From Flavobacterium flevense (GTDB taxonomy: Bacteria > Bacteroidota > Bacteroidia > Flavobacteriales > Flavobacteriaceae), in NCBI RefSeq assembly GCF_900142775.1, contig NZ_FRCC01000005.1, forward strand, positions 124,001 through 188,000: 64,000 bases of DNA, given 5' to 3'. The translations under genes were made by a program, and so were the position numbers. The notes under the pieces are model-generated. The model was not told where the DNA came from. It saw nothing but the letters and a program-made list of their open reading frames with translations, and did not search any database. Below are positions 28,554 to 38,040 of the stretch, one piece after another (within the stretch, counting starts at the first letter, position 1; each line of letters begins with the position of its first letter).

Positions 28554-28561
28554 CAAAGATA
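28554..28561 (-). promoter_or_regulatory. -7 promoter box for the toxin-antitoxin pair
   Basis: The minus strand reads TATCTTTG, a perfect -7 consensus, 19 bp before the antitoxin ATG. It also argues against the longer upstream frame. Confidence 0.5.
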
Positions 28562-28674
28562 AAACATTTGGGAATAGGTTGCTTTTTTTAGACAGTGAGT
28601 TTCTTACGTTTAGATAGGAATACTCAAAGCAATCGTAATAACGAAAAACTAACATTTTGCAAAAACTTTCACTT

Positions 28675-28703
28675 TTTGCTTTTACTTAAAAAGTCTATAT
28701 TTG
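28675..28703 (+). promoter_or_regulatory. Promoter of dapD
   Basis: TTTG (28675-28678), a 17-bp gap and TATATTTG (28696-28703) form a near-ideal Bacteroidetes promoter. The predicted start of transcription is near 28710, just before the ATG at 28722, which rules out a TTG start codon at 28701. Confidence 0.7.
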
Positions 28704-28721
28704 CCAAAAATTTATAGAACA

Positions 28722-29537
28722 ATGAGCGCATTACAAACAATTATAGAACAAGCCTGGGAAAACAGAGCTTTGTTGCAGGAAGAAACAACAACTAACGCGA
28801 TTAGAGAAGTTATCGAATTATTAGATTCTGGTAAACTACGTGTTGCTGAACCAAAAGGTGAAGGATGGCAAGTAAACGAATGGGTAAAAAAAGCGGTAGT
28901 AATGTACTTCCCTATTCAAAAAATGGAAACATTGGAAGCAGGAATTTTTGAATACCATGACAAAATGGAATTAAAAAGAGACTATGCTGAAAAAGGAGTT
29001 CGTGTAGTTCCTGGTGCTTCTGCCCGTTACGGTTCATATATTTCAAGCGGTGTTATTATGATGCCAAGCTATGTAAACATTGGTGCTTATGTTGATGCCG
29101 GAACCATGGTGGATACCTGGGCAACTGTAGGTAGCTGTGCTCAAATAGGTAAAGATGTTCACTTGAGTGGCGGTGTTGGTATTGGTGGTGTTTTAGAGCC
29201 ATTACAAGCAGCTCCGGTTATCATTGAAGACGGTGCTTTTGTAGGTTCTCGTTGTATCGTTGTTGAAGGAGTTCACGTAGGTAAAGAAGCCGTTTTGGGT
29301 GCTAACGTATGTTTGACAGCATCTACTAAAATTATAGATGTAACTGGTGATGAGCCTGTTGAAATGAAAGGTTTTGTTCCTGCCCGTTCAGTAGTTATTC
29401 CAGGAAGTTATACTAAAAAATTCCCAGGTGGAGAATATCAGGTTCCTTGTGCTTTAATCATTGGAACCCGTAAACCATCTACTGATTTAAAAACATCTCT
29501 AAACAATGCGTTAAGAGAGTATGACGTAGCGGTATAA
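28722..29537 (+). CDS. dapD: 2,3,4,5-tetrahydropyridine-2,6-dicarboxylate N-succinyltransferase
   Basis: DapD of 271 residues, the succinylase branch of lysine/diaminopimelate synthesis. After an N-terminal helical domain it shows the left-handed beta-helix hexapeptide repeats typical of the family (GAYVDAGTMVDTWATVGSCAQIG, HLSGGVGIGGVLEP, GAFVGSRCIVVEGVHVGKEAVLGANV). The start is the ATG giving MSALQTII; the promoter overlaps any longer frame. It is monocistronic with a strong terminator. Confidence 0.96.
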   Translation: MSALQTIIEQAWENRALLQEETTTNAIREVIELLDSGKLRVAEPKGEGWQVNEWVKKAVVMYFPIQKMETLEAGIFEYHDKMELKRDYAEKGVRVVPGASARYGSYISSGVIMMPSYVNIGAYVDAGTMVDTWATVGSCAQIGKDVHLSGGVGIGGVLEPLQAAPVIIEDGAFVGSRCIVVEGVHVGKEAVLGANVCLTASTKIIDVTGDEPVEMKGFVPARSVVIPGSYTKKFPGGEYQVPCALIIGTRKPSTDLKTSLNNALREYDVAV

Positions 29538-29567
29538 TTTTTCTAATATTAGAAATTTTAAATATAT

Positions 29568-29614
29568 AAATTCCAAATTACAGTCTGCAAAATGATTGTA
29601 ATTTGGAATTTTTT
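29568..29614 (+). terminator. Terminator of dapD
   Basis: A perfect 15-bp stem (29568-29582 with 29597-29611), a 14-base loop and a closing T run. Confidence 0.93.
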
Positions 29615-29652
29615 GCTTCAATTTGTATTCTTTTAAAAGATTCAACTTCTAC

Positions 29653-30717
29653 ATGAAAATACTTGTAATTCAACAAAAAATGATTGGTGATGTGCTTGCC
29701 AGTAGTATTATTTGTAACAATCTACGCAAAGCTTATCCTGAAGCTCAAATAGATTATTTAGTCTACAAGGAAACCATTCCTGTATTAGAAGGCAATTCGA
29801 ATATTGACACTATCATCCCTTTTGAAAAAAAACACAGAAAAAACAAAAAAGAACTTTTAGCGCTAGCTTTTCAGATTAGAGCAACAAAATACGATGTAAT
29901 AATAGATGCTTATCTAAAATTAGAAAGTACACTTATAGTATTTTTAAGCGGTGCAAAAAAAACAATATCCTATAAGAAAAACTTTTTTTCCTATTTATAT
30001 ACCGATAAGGTTCCTTTTGCCATGAATCCAAAAACTCAAATGGGTTTAGCTATAGAAAGAAGACTTTCTTTATTAAATCCTTTGAAATTAACCATTGCAA
30101 TTGATCCTTACCCCAAATTATTTGTTAGTACTGAAGAAAACCAACAAGCAATTGCAATTTTTAACAAACATGAAGTAAACAAAAGCAAAAAAACAGTAAT
30201 GATTAGTCTTTTAGGAAGCGAGAATACTAAGACTTATCCACTGGATTACATGGCTCAAATAATTGATCATATTGCCACAAATAATGATGTAAATATTATT
30301 TTTAATTATCTTCCAAAACAAATAGAAGACGCTAAAATAATTTTTAATACTTGCGAAACAGCAACCCAAAAAAAAATCTATTTTGACTTATTAGGAAATG
30401 ATTTAAGGACTTTTATTGCCCTTATGAATCAATGTGATGTAATTATAGGAAATGATGGAGGCGCCATAAATATGGCAAAAGCACTAAACAAGCCCACATA
30501 TACTATTTTTTCTCCCTGGATAGATAAGGAAAGTTGGAGTACATTCGACGATGGCATAATAAACAAAGCCATCCATTTAAAAGATTTTTATCCCAATTTA
30601 TTGACTACTAAAAACAGAAAAGAGCGTAAAAAAAACTATGCTCATTATTACAGCCTTTTAAAACCATCTCTTATCTTTGAGAGTTTAACTCATTTTTTAA
30701 ATTCACATTTACATTAA
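29653..30717 (+). CDS. Glycosyltransferase family 9 (heptosyltransferase-like)
   Basis: A 354-residue GT-B-fold protein of the GT9 (ADP-heptose:LPS heptosyltransferase) family. Evidence is the N-terminal MKILVIQQKMIGDVLASSIIC, with the family's GD-L motif, the AYPEAQIDYLV strand and the C-terminal GNDGGAINMAKALNKPTYTIF donor-binding segment. The ATG used gives the normal GT9 start; a TTG ten codons earlier does not. It opens a surface-glycan gene group and probably adds a heptose-type or related sugar to the lipopolysaccharide core; substrate is not proven. Confidence 0.87.
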   Translation: MKILVIQQKMIGDVLASSIICNNLRKAYPEAQIDYLVYKETIPVLEGNSNIDTIIPFEKKHRKNKKELLALAFQIRATKYDVIIDAYLKLESTLIVFLSGAKKTISYKKNFFSYLYTDKVPFAMNPKTQMGLAIERRLSLLNPLKLTIAIDPYPKLFVSTEENQQAIAIFNKHEVNKSKKTVMISLLGSENTKTYPLDYMAQIIDHIATNNDVNIIFNYLPKQIEDAKIIFNTCETATQKKIYFDLLGNDLRTFIALMNQCDVIIGNDGGAINMAKALNKPTYTIFSPWIDKESWSTFDDGIINKAIHLKDFYPNLLTTKNRKERKKNYAHYYSLLKPSLIFESLTHFLNSHLH

Positions 30718-30720
30718 ACC

Positions 30721-31758
30721 ATGTACAAATTCCTAATTTATATATCCTATTCATATAGCATCCCCATTGGAAAACCGCTTCAGGAAGAAATTGAACGACG
30801 CGGATATGAAGTATATTGGTTTTCTGACTTAGAGGAAACAAAACACTATTTCTCTAAAAGCGAAAAAATTCTCAACACGGTTAATGAGGTCATCAACTAT
30901 AATCCTGACATTGTCTTAACAGCGACGGATAATGTTGCAGATTTTTTCTCAGGTATTAAAGTTCAAATTTTTCATGGTTTTTTATCCAATAAACGACAAG
31001 AAATGAATTCTCATTTCAAAATTCGTGGTTTCTTTGATCTCTATACCACTCAAGGTCCTTCTACAACAGTGATTTTTCAGCAATTAGCAAAAAAATATGG
31101 TTATTTTGAAGTTATAGAAACCGGCTGGTCTAAAGTAGATCCTTTATTCCCTATTGTTCCTAAACCAAAAACCGAAAAACCCGTAATCTTAATTTCTTCT
31201 ACCTTTACCACAAGTTTGAGTCTTGCTAAAAATGATTTGGTTTACCAAGAAATAAAAAGATTGTCTGAAACCGGAAAATATCAGTTTTTATGTGTATTGC
31301 ATCCTAAGTTAGAAGAAGAGATAAAATTAAAATTTATACAACTAGAAAATGAGCATTTTAGTTATTTTGACACTACTGACTTAACTCCTCTTTTCAAGCA
31401 AGCAGATTTGATGTTTTCTGACACGACATCTGCAATTGTTGAATTTTTGCTACAAGAAAAACCAGTTGTTACTTTTAAAACTAAAGTCCCATTTGAACAT
31501 CTTATTGATGTTACAGTAGTTTCTGAAATTGAAAATGCAATTGATTTAGCTTTGACAAAACCCGAAAATATTATGAAAACTATTCGGGAATATATCGAAT
31601 TGACTCATCCTTATTTTGATGGAAAATCCAGCGAGCGGGTAATTGATGCTTCTATTACTTTTTTTAATAAAGACAAATCCCACCTAAAATCAAAACCATG
31701 GAATTTAATTCGAAAATATAAGATTAGAAAATTGTTGAAATATTATAAATTGTGGTAA
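30721..31758 (+). CDS. CDP-glycerol glycerophosphotransferase-like protein
   Basis: A 345-residue GT-B-like protein of the TagB/TagF (CDP-glycerol glycerophosphotransferase) family. Recognised features are the central FHGFLSNKRQE, the LHPKLEEE segment and the DTTSAIVEFLLQEKPVV region, which fit the C-terminal catalytic half of the family. In Gram-negative bacteria such proteins probably transfer polyol-phosphate or a sugar to surface glycans; the donor is unknown. It lies 3 bp after the GT9 gene and is surely cotranscribed. The C-terminus is strongly basic, suggesting peripheral membrane binding. Confidence 0.75.
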   Translation: MYKFLIYISYSYSIPIGKPLQEEIERRGYEVYWFSDLEETKHYFSKSEKILNTVNEVINYNPDIVLTATDNVADFFSGIKVQIFHGFLSNKRQEMNSHFKIRGFFDLYTTQGPSTTVIFQQLAKKYGYFEVIETGWSKVDPLFPIVPKPKTEKPVILISSTFTTSLSLAKNDLVYQEIKRLSETGKYQFLCVLHPKLEEEIKLKFIQLENEHFSYFDTTDLTPLFKQADLMFSDTTSAIVEFLLQEKPVVTFKTKVPFEHLIDVTVVSEIENAIDLALTKPENIMKTIREYIELTHPYFDGKSSERVIDASITFFNKDKSHLKSKPWNLIRKYKIRKLLKYYKLW

Positions 31759-31761
31759 GCT

Positions 31762-32529
31762 TTATTTCCAAAATTTTAGTTTCTTTTTTAATCGTTTTTT
31801 TCGAGCAAATTTTTCCTGAAACTCAAAGGTTTCCTGCCACATTTTATCAAAAATTTCAGCTTCGGTTTTTTCAGTATAAAATTGTGAATATTCGTTGCTC
31901 ATTACAGCAATCATACTTTTTTGAGGTGTAAGCCTGTTTAAGTTTTTCATTCTTTGTTCAAAAGTCATTTGCTGATGAAAATTCATTCTGTTCAAATCAA
32001 CCAGGAAAAACTGATACTGACCCTCACTGCTTTTTTTAATTAAAGTGTTACCGGGAGAATGATCTAAAAATTCGATTCCTTTCTCATGCATGTTAAAACA
32101 AAAACGAGTAAACTGGCGTAAAATAATCTCATGCTCCGGATATTCCGGATTAGTAACTAATTCTCTAAAAGTCAATTCGGTTACAAGATGTTCACTAACA
32201 TAATAACTTTCTTTTAATCCTACACTATCGTAATTCTCAAAATAAGCGATTGGTTGTGGTGTCCCGATTCCTTTTTCCAGTAAAACAGTAGCATACTCAT
32301 AAGAACGTCTTGCTTTTGTTTTTCTGAAATATTTATAGGCGATTTTATTAATTAAATGCGGAATTTTAAAGGATTTAATATTGATTGTTTTTCCTTCAAG
32401 TTCAAACAACTTTATTTTATTTCTTTTTCCATCCCCAAAAAGAGTTCCCTGTGAATTGAAGTTATTAATAAAATTGTTTATTTCTGTCTGATTTATTATA
32501 ATTCTATTCGATTCAAATTTTGTAGTCAT
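31762..32529 (-). CDS. Kdo/lipopolysaccharide kinase, InaA family
   Basis: A 255-residue protein of the InaA/KdkA protein-kinase-like family that phosphorylates lipopolysaccharide core sugars. The catalytic loop reads FLDHSPGNTLI, with D and N in the place of the kinase HxDxxxxN motif, and the metal-binding DLNR follows after QFFLVDLNR. Residues 60-75 hold a probable nucleotide-binding Lys (KIAYKYFRKTKARRSYEY). The C-terminus is a Lys-rich cluster. It runs opposite to the two preceding genes and ends 4 bp beyond the stop of the CDP-glycerol-like gene, so the two transcripts converge. Confidence 0.85.
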   Translation of the reverse strand: MTTKFESNRIIINQTEINNFINNFNSQGTLFGDGKRNKIKLFELEGKTINIKSFKIPHLINKIAYKYFRKTKARRSYEYATVLLEKGIGTPQPIAYFENYDSVGLKESYYVSEHLVTELTFRELVTNPEYPEHEIILRQFTRFCFNMHEKGIEFLDHSPGNTLIKKSSEGQYQFFLVDLNRMNFHQQMTFEQRMKNLNRLTPQKSMIAVMSNEYSQFYTEKTEAEIFDKMWQETFEFQEKFARKKRLKKKLKFWK

Positions 32530-32547
32530 AAATCTAGAAAATCAATT

Positions 32548-33333
32548 TTAATATTTGTTAATTATTGGTTTCCAAAACTCAGTTACTTTGGGCTTATTTA
32601 TTCCATGACATCCAAAAGGAAGTACATTCTTAGTTAATTTCATAGCAAGTTCAGGTTTTCTATCCATTCCAAAAAAAACAGCTTCTTTGTAATCCGGAAT
32701 TTTGAAATTTTCATCAAACTCCGGAGCTTTTAAAGACCAAAAAACATCTTCAATTGCATAAATTTTCTTTTCTTTTTGATTTAAAAAATCAAAAATGAAT
32801 TGATGCTTATCTTTAGCAATCGCTAAATGAGAAGCCACTTTTCTAAGAGAAAAACCTCCATTACCAACTTTATAAAAAATTTGTTGTCTCTCTTTTTTCT
32901 TTTTAGACCAAAATATTCTGGCAATTTTATCAAAAATTTTCATTCCTAATGAATCTATTGGTGTAGCAATCCACGGTGATCCAATATAATCATATCCTTT
33001 ATTGCACCATTTTTCCAAATCATCTTTAAAAACAAAAGCATCTAACTGATAAATTAAAATATACTCACTATCCGAAAATCTTTCGTAAAACAAAGAATTC
33101 AACAGCAATTCATTATAACCTTTAATAGATTTAAAATAATATTCAGGAAAGCTTTCTGTAGTTATTCTTTGATTTATTTCAGACAAATACGAATAGTTTA
33201 ATCCATCAGGATGGACAATTACAATTTCATAATTTTTCAAAACCTTACAACATTGTAAAAATGATTTTTCTTCAAGTTCACCAAAAAATTCTCTATAAAC
33301 AGGGATAACTACTTTTACTAAATGTTCAGACAT
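32548..33333 (-). CDS. DUF5672 family glycan-related protein
   Basis: A 261-residue cytoplasmic protein matching the DUF5672 family, found in Bacteroidetes surface-polysaccharide loci. A GT-A-like N-terminal strand (KVVIPVYREFF, EIVIVHPDGL) and the conserved FYKVGNGGFSLRKVASHL near residue 150 are characteristic, as is AIEDVFW near 200. It is probably a glycosyltransferase but the reaction is not known. It is the upstream partner of the InaA kinase gene (18 bp gap) and its own start faces the 33.3-33.7 kb spacer. Confidence 0.75.
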   Translation of the reverse strand: MSEHLVKVVIPVYREFFGELEEKSFLQCCKVLKNYEIVIVHPDGLNYSYLSEINQRITTESFPEYYFKSIKGYNELLLNSLFYERFSDSEYILIYQLDAFVFKDDLEKWCNKGYDYIGSPWIATPIDSLGMKIFDKIARIFWSKKKKERQQIFYKVGNGGFSLRKVASHLAIAKDKHQFIFDFLNQKEKKIYAIEDVFWSLKAPEFDENFKIPDYKEAVFFGMDRKPELAMKLTKNVLPFGCHGINKPKVTEFWKPIINKY

Positions 33334-33697
33334 ATATTTTATATTAAATCTAAAATTTCAAGCTTCTTTAGTCTTTAACAAACTTGTTTGAACTTTCTTA
33401 AAAATTGAAATCAACATCACAAAAATAATCTTATAAATAATAAAACCTGATTATTTATAAATTAAATTTTCAAATATTATAGAATTTAATTCCATATAAC
33501 TCTTAAACACGATATAAACAATATGCATATGTATGAATTGTTTTTATTTCCTACCACATGGTAATTAACTCATGCCTGAAACAATTAATCCTTTGCTGAC
33601 TCTTTATTAAAATTAACAAGCAACCTTTTTAAAATTCAAGCATCTTAACTTAAAATAATAAAAGAATAATATCTAAAATTATTTTCATTAATAATCC
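33334..33697. other. AT-rich divergent spacer
   Basis: This 364-bp region separates the divergent DUF5672 gene and the GT4 gene. It is strongly AT-rich with no gene, repeat or hairpin of note. Promoters for both directions should lie here, but no perfect TAnnTTTG box was found close to either start. Confidence 0.6.
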
Positions 33698-34903
33698 ATG
33701 ATTGCTAAAAAAGCTATGAAAATAATAAAGTCTATACAAATCCATTTTAAGAAAAAAAAAGAATTAAAAAGACACGGTATTACTTTTATACCAAATCTTG
33801 AGTTGTACAATTATGATCAAAAAACAATTGTATTTGTAAGCAACTCCTTACCTAAATATGATCAGGATTCTGGTTCTAACCGATTTAAGGAAATAATCAT
33901 TTCATATAAAGAAATGGGTTATAACTGCATCATTTGTGTAGAAAACATTTTTAAAATTGATAAATATGTTACCTTTTTTAAAGAGTTGGGGGTTATTGTC
34001 TATTTAGAGAGCAATCTATTCAAAAATTATATTGCTTTTTTACAATCGATTCCCCATATTGATTATATCTGGTATAATGGACCAAAAAACTTTAATAAAT
34101 ACTTATATAAACTTTCCACGTGTTTCCCTCTTTCAAAATCTATCTTTGACATGATTGACATTCATTTTTTAAGATACAAAAGAGCTATCGAATTAGATCC
34201 TTTTCGAATTTCACTAAGGAAAAAATATTATCATTATTATAAAATTGAAACTCAGTTAGCAAAAAAAGCTGATATCATTATTGCCATATCAGAAGTAGAA
34301 AAAGAAATCATGTCTCAGTACTTAAAAGAAAGTCTGATTTTGTTAATTTCAAATATACATTATTGCAAAATAGAAGAGAGTAAAATTGCTCCATTCGAAA
34401 AGAGGAATGATATTTTATTTATTGGTTCTTCACATGAACCAAATATTGATGCTATCCATTATTTATATGAAGAAATAATGCCAAAAGTCTGGCTAAAATT
34501 ACCTAACATAAAGGTTAACGTAATAGGGAATGTAAAAAACAAAATTCATTCCATTTCCCATCCCAATTTTAAATTATTAGGATTTGTAGAAAATATTGAA
34601 TCCTATTTTATTTCTTCTAAACTAATGGTTGCACCTTTGCGATACGGAGCAGGAGTAAAAGGTAAAATAGGTCAGTCTTTTGAGTATTTCCTTCCTGTAG
34701 TTACAACCCCAATAGGAGCTGAAGGAATGTTTTTAGAAAACAAAAAGAATGCTTATATATCTGAAACTGCTGACGAATTCTCTAAACAGATAATCAAACT
34801 TTATAATGATAAAGAAATTTGGTCAAAATTATCGGACAACTCAGCCCAAAGTCTTTATCCTTTTTCCAAAGAAAAATTAAAATCTGTATTAAAAGAAATT
34901 TAA
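33698..34903 (+). CDS. Glycosyltransferase, GT4-like
   Basis: A 401-residue GT-B glycosyltransferase. The C-terminal half shows the group-1 pattern: ILFIGSSHEPNIDAIHYLYEEIMPKV, the LLGFVENIESYFISSKLMVAPLRYGAGVKGKI segment with its conserved Gly/Lys, and TTPIGAEGM, where the catalytic E-x7-E region should be. The N-terminal acceptor domain has DQDSGSNRFKEI. An alternative ATG seven codons in (MKIIKSIQ) is possible. Two such genes in tandem belong to the surface-glycan cluster; sugars transferred are unknown. Confidence 0.82.
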   Translation: MIAKKAMKIIKSIQIHFKKKKELKRHGITFIPNLELYNYDQKTIVFVSNSLPKYDQDSGSNRFKEIIISYKEMGYNCIICVENIFKIDKYVTFFKELGVIVYLESNLFKNYIAFLQSIPHIDYIWYNGPKNFNKYLYKLSTCFPLSKSIFDMIDIHFLRYKRAIELDPFRISLRKKYYHYYKIETQLAKKADIIIAISEVEKEIMSQYLKESLILLISNIHYCKIEESKIAPFEKRNDILFIGSSHEPNIDAIHYLYEEIMPKVWLKLPNIKVNVIGNVKNKIHSISHPNFKLLGFVENIESYFISSKLMVAPLRYGAGVKGKIGQSFEYFLPVVTTPIGAEGMFLENKKNAYISETADEFSKQIIKLYNDKEIWSKLSDNSAQSLYPFSKEKLKSVLKEI

Positions 34904-34908
34904 AAAAA

Positions 34909-36153
34909 ATGGAAAATACCATTATTAATTATCATGCTACTTTTTCCAAAACCTCTGGTATTTCAGAAGCTGCAAGAGCCAATTTTGCAGCACTAAAAAA
35001 CTCTTTTCTCTCCGTTAACAAAGTTAATTACATTGAGAAAGGAGACCGCTTTATTAAAGAAAGTATACTTTTATCTGACTCAAATAATGGTGAAATAATT
35101 AATATTTATCATATCAATATTAATGATATTTCTCGTTTTCTTTTAAATAATAACATAGATTCGTCTTCAAACAGTTATAATATTGCTTACTGGGCTTGGG
35201 AATTCAATAAACTTCTGGAAGAATATATCGATTTGCTTTCCCTTTTTGATGAGATATGGGTTCCAAGCGGCTTTTGCCAAAATGTATTCGCTTCCTATTC
35301 TTTTAAACCAGTTATAAAAATCCCTCATTTAATTGAAGCTATTGAAGTTGAGAAAAATAAATCAAAAATAGAGTTACAAGATAAATTTGTTTTTTTATCC
35401 ATATTTGACTCACTGAGCACACCTGAAAGAAAAAACACCGATGGTCTTATTCAATGCTTTTTAGACACATTTCCTAATACCACTAACGTTGTATTAATCT
35501 TAAAAACAGTTAATTTAGAAAAAAACAAACGCCTTTACAAAGAACTTATTGAAAAGACAAAAAACCAAAATTCCATAATTCTTATTAACGAAAACTATAC
35601 TAAAAAAGAACTTATACAGCTTATAGATTCCTGTCATTCGTATGTTTCGCTACATCGGGCAGAAGGTTTTGGACTTACTCTTGCCGAGGCTATGCTAAGG
35701 TATAAAATAGTTATTGGGACAGCTTATTCAGGAAATTTAGAATTCATGAATAATCAAAACAGTTTTCTGGTTCCCTATCAATTACTTCAAAAAGATAAAG
35801 ATTCCGGTTTTATAAAGCAGGGTTATGAATATGCCGAACCGGATATTGAAAATGCAAAGAAAATTTTAAAGTTGGTGTACGATAATTATGAAAATCTGGA
35901 AGACATAAAACTAAATGCCCAACAAACCATAGAAAATTACTTTAGTAAAGAAAATATTGGGAATTTAATGCGGTCCCGATTAGAGAAAATAAATGTTTTA
36001 TTTGAAGAAAAAAACAATATCTCTTTACAAAAAAACAACAATCTAATCACCGAAAACATACGGCTGAAAAACGATATTAAGAAATACGAAAAGAATCTGT
36101 TTATAAAGATAAAAACGCTTCTTACTCACAAAAAAGAAAAAACCAATCGGTAA
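34909..36153 (+). CDS. Glycosyltransferase, GT4-like
   Basis: A 414-residue GT-B glycosyltransferase. Signature parts are the N-terminal TFSKTSGISEAARANFAAL, IWVPSGFCQNVF, and the C-terminal HRAEGFGLTLAEAM with the two catalytic-region Glu residues of GT4. The last 40 residues form a charged coiled-coil-like tail (NNNLITENIRLKNDIKKYEKN). The ATG is six bases after the previous gene; a longer frame overlapping that gene by 85 bp is rejected because the extra 30 residues read as antisense-like filler. Confidence 0.85.
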   Translation: MENTIINYHATFSKTSGISEAARANFAALKNSFLSVNKVNYIEKGDRFIKESILLSDSNNGEIINIYHININDISRFLLNNNIDSSSNSYNIAYWAWEFNKLLEEYIDLLSLFDEIWVPSGFCQNVFASYSFKPVIKIPHLIEAIEVEKNKSKIELQDKFVFLSIFDSLSTPERKNTDGLIQCFLDTFPNTTNVVLILKTVNLEKNKRLYKELIEKTKNQNSIILINENYTKKELIQLIDSCHSYVSLHRAEGFGLTLAEAMLRYKIVIGTAYSGNLEFMNNQNSFLVPYQLLQKDKDSGFIKQGYEYAEPDIENAKKILKLVYDNYENLEDIKLNAQQTIENYFSKENIGNLMRSRLEKINVLFEEKNNISLQKNNNLITENIRLKNDIKKYEKNLFIKIKTLLTHKKEKTNR

Positions 36154-36207
36154 TTTCAGTTATTTATCAAACCTTTTTTAGTACCAGGTTTGTATTAATT
36201 GTTAGAA

Positions 36208-38040
36208 TCAATTCACTTCCAACGACTGTAAACTTACCAGATTAGCATAATTACCATTCTTGTTTAACAACTCCTCGTGAGTTCCTTGTTCCACAATTCT
36301 TCCTTTACTCATTACCACGATTAAATCGGCATTTTGAATGGTTGACAAACGGTGTGCAATCACAATCGATGTTCTGTTTTCCATCATGTTTTCTAATCCT
36401 ACCTGTACTAATTTTTCCGATTCGGTATCTAAAGCTGATGTGGCTTCGTCCAGAATCATAATCGGAGGATTCTTCATCACCGCTCTGGCAATTGCCACAC
36501 GCTGACGCTGTCCGCCTGACAACATTCCGCCTCCATCACCTACAGGACTGTTGTATTGCTCCGGGAATTCCGAAATAAAATTATGAGCATTCGCTACTTT
36601 TGCAGCACTTATTATAGCATCCATACTAGGATTATCAATGCTTAACGAAATATTATTAGCAATGGTATCGTTAAACAAAATAGAATCCTGAGCTACAATT
36701 CCCATTTGTTTTCGCAAAGAATTGGTCGTAACGTCCTTGATATTGACACCGTCAAAGGTGATACTTCCTTCGGTAACATCATACAATCGGGTAACCAAAT
36801 TTGCCAAAGTAGATTTTCCACTACCCGATTCTCCTACTAATGCGACTCTTTTTCCTTTTGGAACAGTCAGATTAAAATCTCTTAAAACATATTCCGAATC
36901 ATATTTAAACGAAACATTCGTAAACTTAATTTCACTTTTAAATTCGGTGATTTCTTTAGCATCCGGATTGTCTTTTAACGGATTGGTCGCATCCAGAATA
37001 AAAGCAACTCTTTCATAAGCAGCATTCCCGCCCATCAAAGCCTGATTAGCCTTAGTAATCGATTTAGCCGGTGTTAATATCTGATAGGCTAATCCCATGT
37101 AAGCTATAAAAGCACTACCACTCATCGAACCATCAATTAAAACTAAAGATCCTCCATAAACTAACAAAATAGAGATTACAAAAATCCCTAAAAATTCACT
37201 CATAGGACCGGCAAGACTCATTCTGACTCCAATTTTGTTATTCAGATTGTTGATAAATTCTGTAGAATTTAAGTAACGTCGAATAAAGAAATTCTCTGAT
37301 GTAAAGTTTTTAATCACTTTTATCCCGCCCAGAGTTTCTTCGATATCGGATAATAAATGTCCTTCCAAAGAAAAAATATCTCCTGACTGACTTTTAATCG
37401 ATTTACTCATTCTGGATATTAAAAACCCGGAAATTGGCAGAAAAAGAAATACAAAAATGGTTAATTTCCAACTTATAAAAAACATAGATGCCAATGTAAA
37501 TACAATAGTCAAAGGCTCACTAACCATCATCAAAATACTTAAGAAAGCACTTTTTATCGTATTAATATCTGAGGTCATTCTCGAAATCAAATCTCCTTTT
37601 CTTTCATTCGAGAAAAAAGAAACCGGTAAACTGATGACTTTTTGATACACATCATTTCTCAAATCTTTTAAAATTCCGTTATTCAGATACGTCATGTAAA
37701 CTATCGAAATAAAATTGAACAGATTTTTTAATAAAAATGTTGTCAATACAAATACCACCATCCATATCAAAGTGCTTAAAGCGCCGTTGGTTTCGGTGTT
37801 TTGTGTAATAAAATAATTTAGTGAATTTTCTAAATAACTTTTGTCTAAACTTTTAAAACCTTCATAAACCGGTTTTACACGCACTTTTTCACCATCAGAA
37901 AACAATACTTTCATTAATGGAAACAGTGAAAGCATCGAAATAGCCGAAAAAAAGGCATATAAAACATTAAAAATGATGCTGATTATTAAATTTTTCTTGT
38001 GAGGTATTAAATACTTTAAAAAGCGTTTGAAATTTTTCAT
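36208..38040 (-). CDS. MsbA-like ABC transporter (permease-ATPase)
   Basis: A 610-residue half-transporter with six membrane segments in the first 330 residues, then an ATPase domain: Walker A GESGSGKST, ABC signature LSGGQRQRVAIARA, Walker B MILDEATSALD and the H-loop AHRLST. It resembles MsbA and other lipid/multidrug exporters, and its place next to the glycan cluster fits flipping lipid-linked glycans or lipid A. The ATG giving MKNFKRFLKY is used; a longer frame starts 16 codons upstream without support. It converges on the GT gene; a 7-bp hairpin at 36168-36192 lies between but has no T run. Confidence 0.9.
   Translation of the reverse strand: MKNFKRFLKYLIPHKKNLIISIIFNVLYAFFSAISMLSLFPLMKVLFSDGEKVRVKPVYEGFKSLDKSYLENSLNYFITQNTETNGALSTLIWMVVFVLTTFLLKNLFNFISIVYMTYLNNGILKDLRNDVYQKVISLPVSFFSNERKGDLISRMTSDINTIKSAFLSILMMVSEPLTIVFTLASMFFISWKLTIFVFLFLPISGFLISRMSKSIKSQSGDIFSLEGHLLSDIEETLGGIKVIKNFTSENFFIRRYLNSTEFINNLNNKIGVRMSLAGPMSEFLGIFVISILLVYGGSLVLIDGSMSGSAFIAYMGLAYQILTPAKSITKANQALMGGNAAYERVAFILDATNPLKDNPDAKEITEFKSEIKFTNVSFKYDSEYVLRDFNLTVPKGKRVALVGESGSGKSTLANLVTRLYDVTEGSITFDGVNIKDVTTNSLRKQMGIVAQDSILFNDTIANNISLSIDNPSMDAIISAAKVANAHNFISEFPEQYNSPVGDGGGMLSGGQRQRVAIARAVMKNPPIMILDEATSALDTESEKLVQVGLENMMENRTSIVIAHRLSTIQNADLIVVMSKGRIVEQGTHEELLNKNGNYANLVSLQSLEVN

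Noticed and set aside
28701..28721. TTG start for dapD
   Set aside because: It falls inside the -7 promoter box, and the ATG at 28722 gives the normal DapD start.
34819..34908. N-terminal extension of the second GT4-like gene overlapping the first
   Set aside because: The extra 30 residues overlap the preceding gene in another frame; the ATG six bases after that gene fits the family start.
36168..36192. Terminator between the GT4-like and ABC transporter genes
   Set aside because: A 7-bp hairpin exists but has no T run on either side, so I do not call it.
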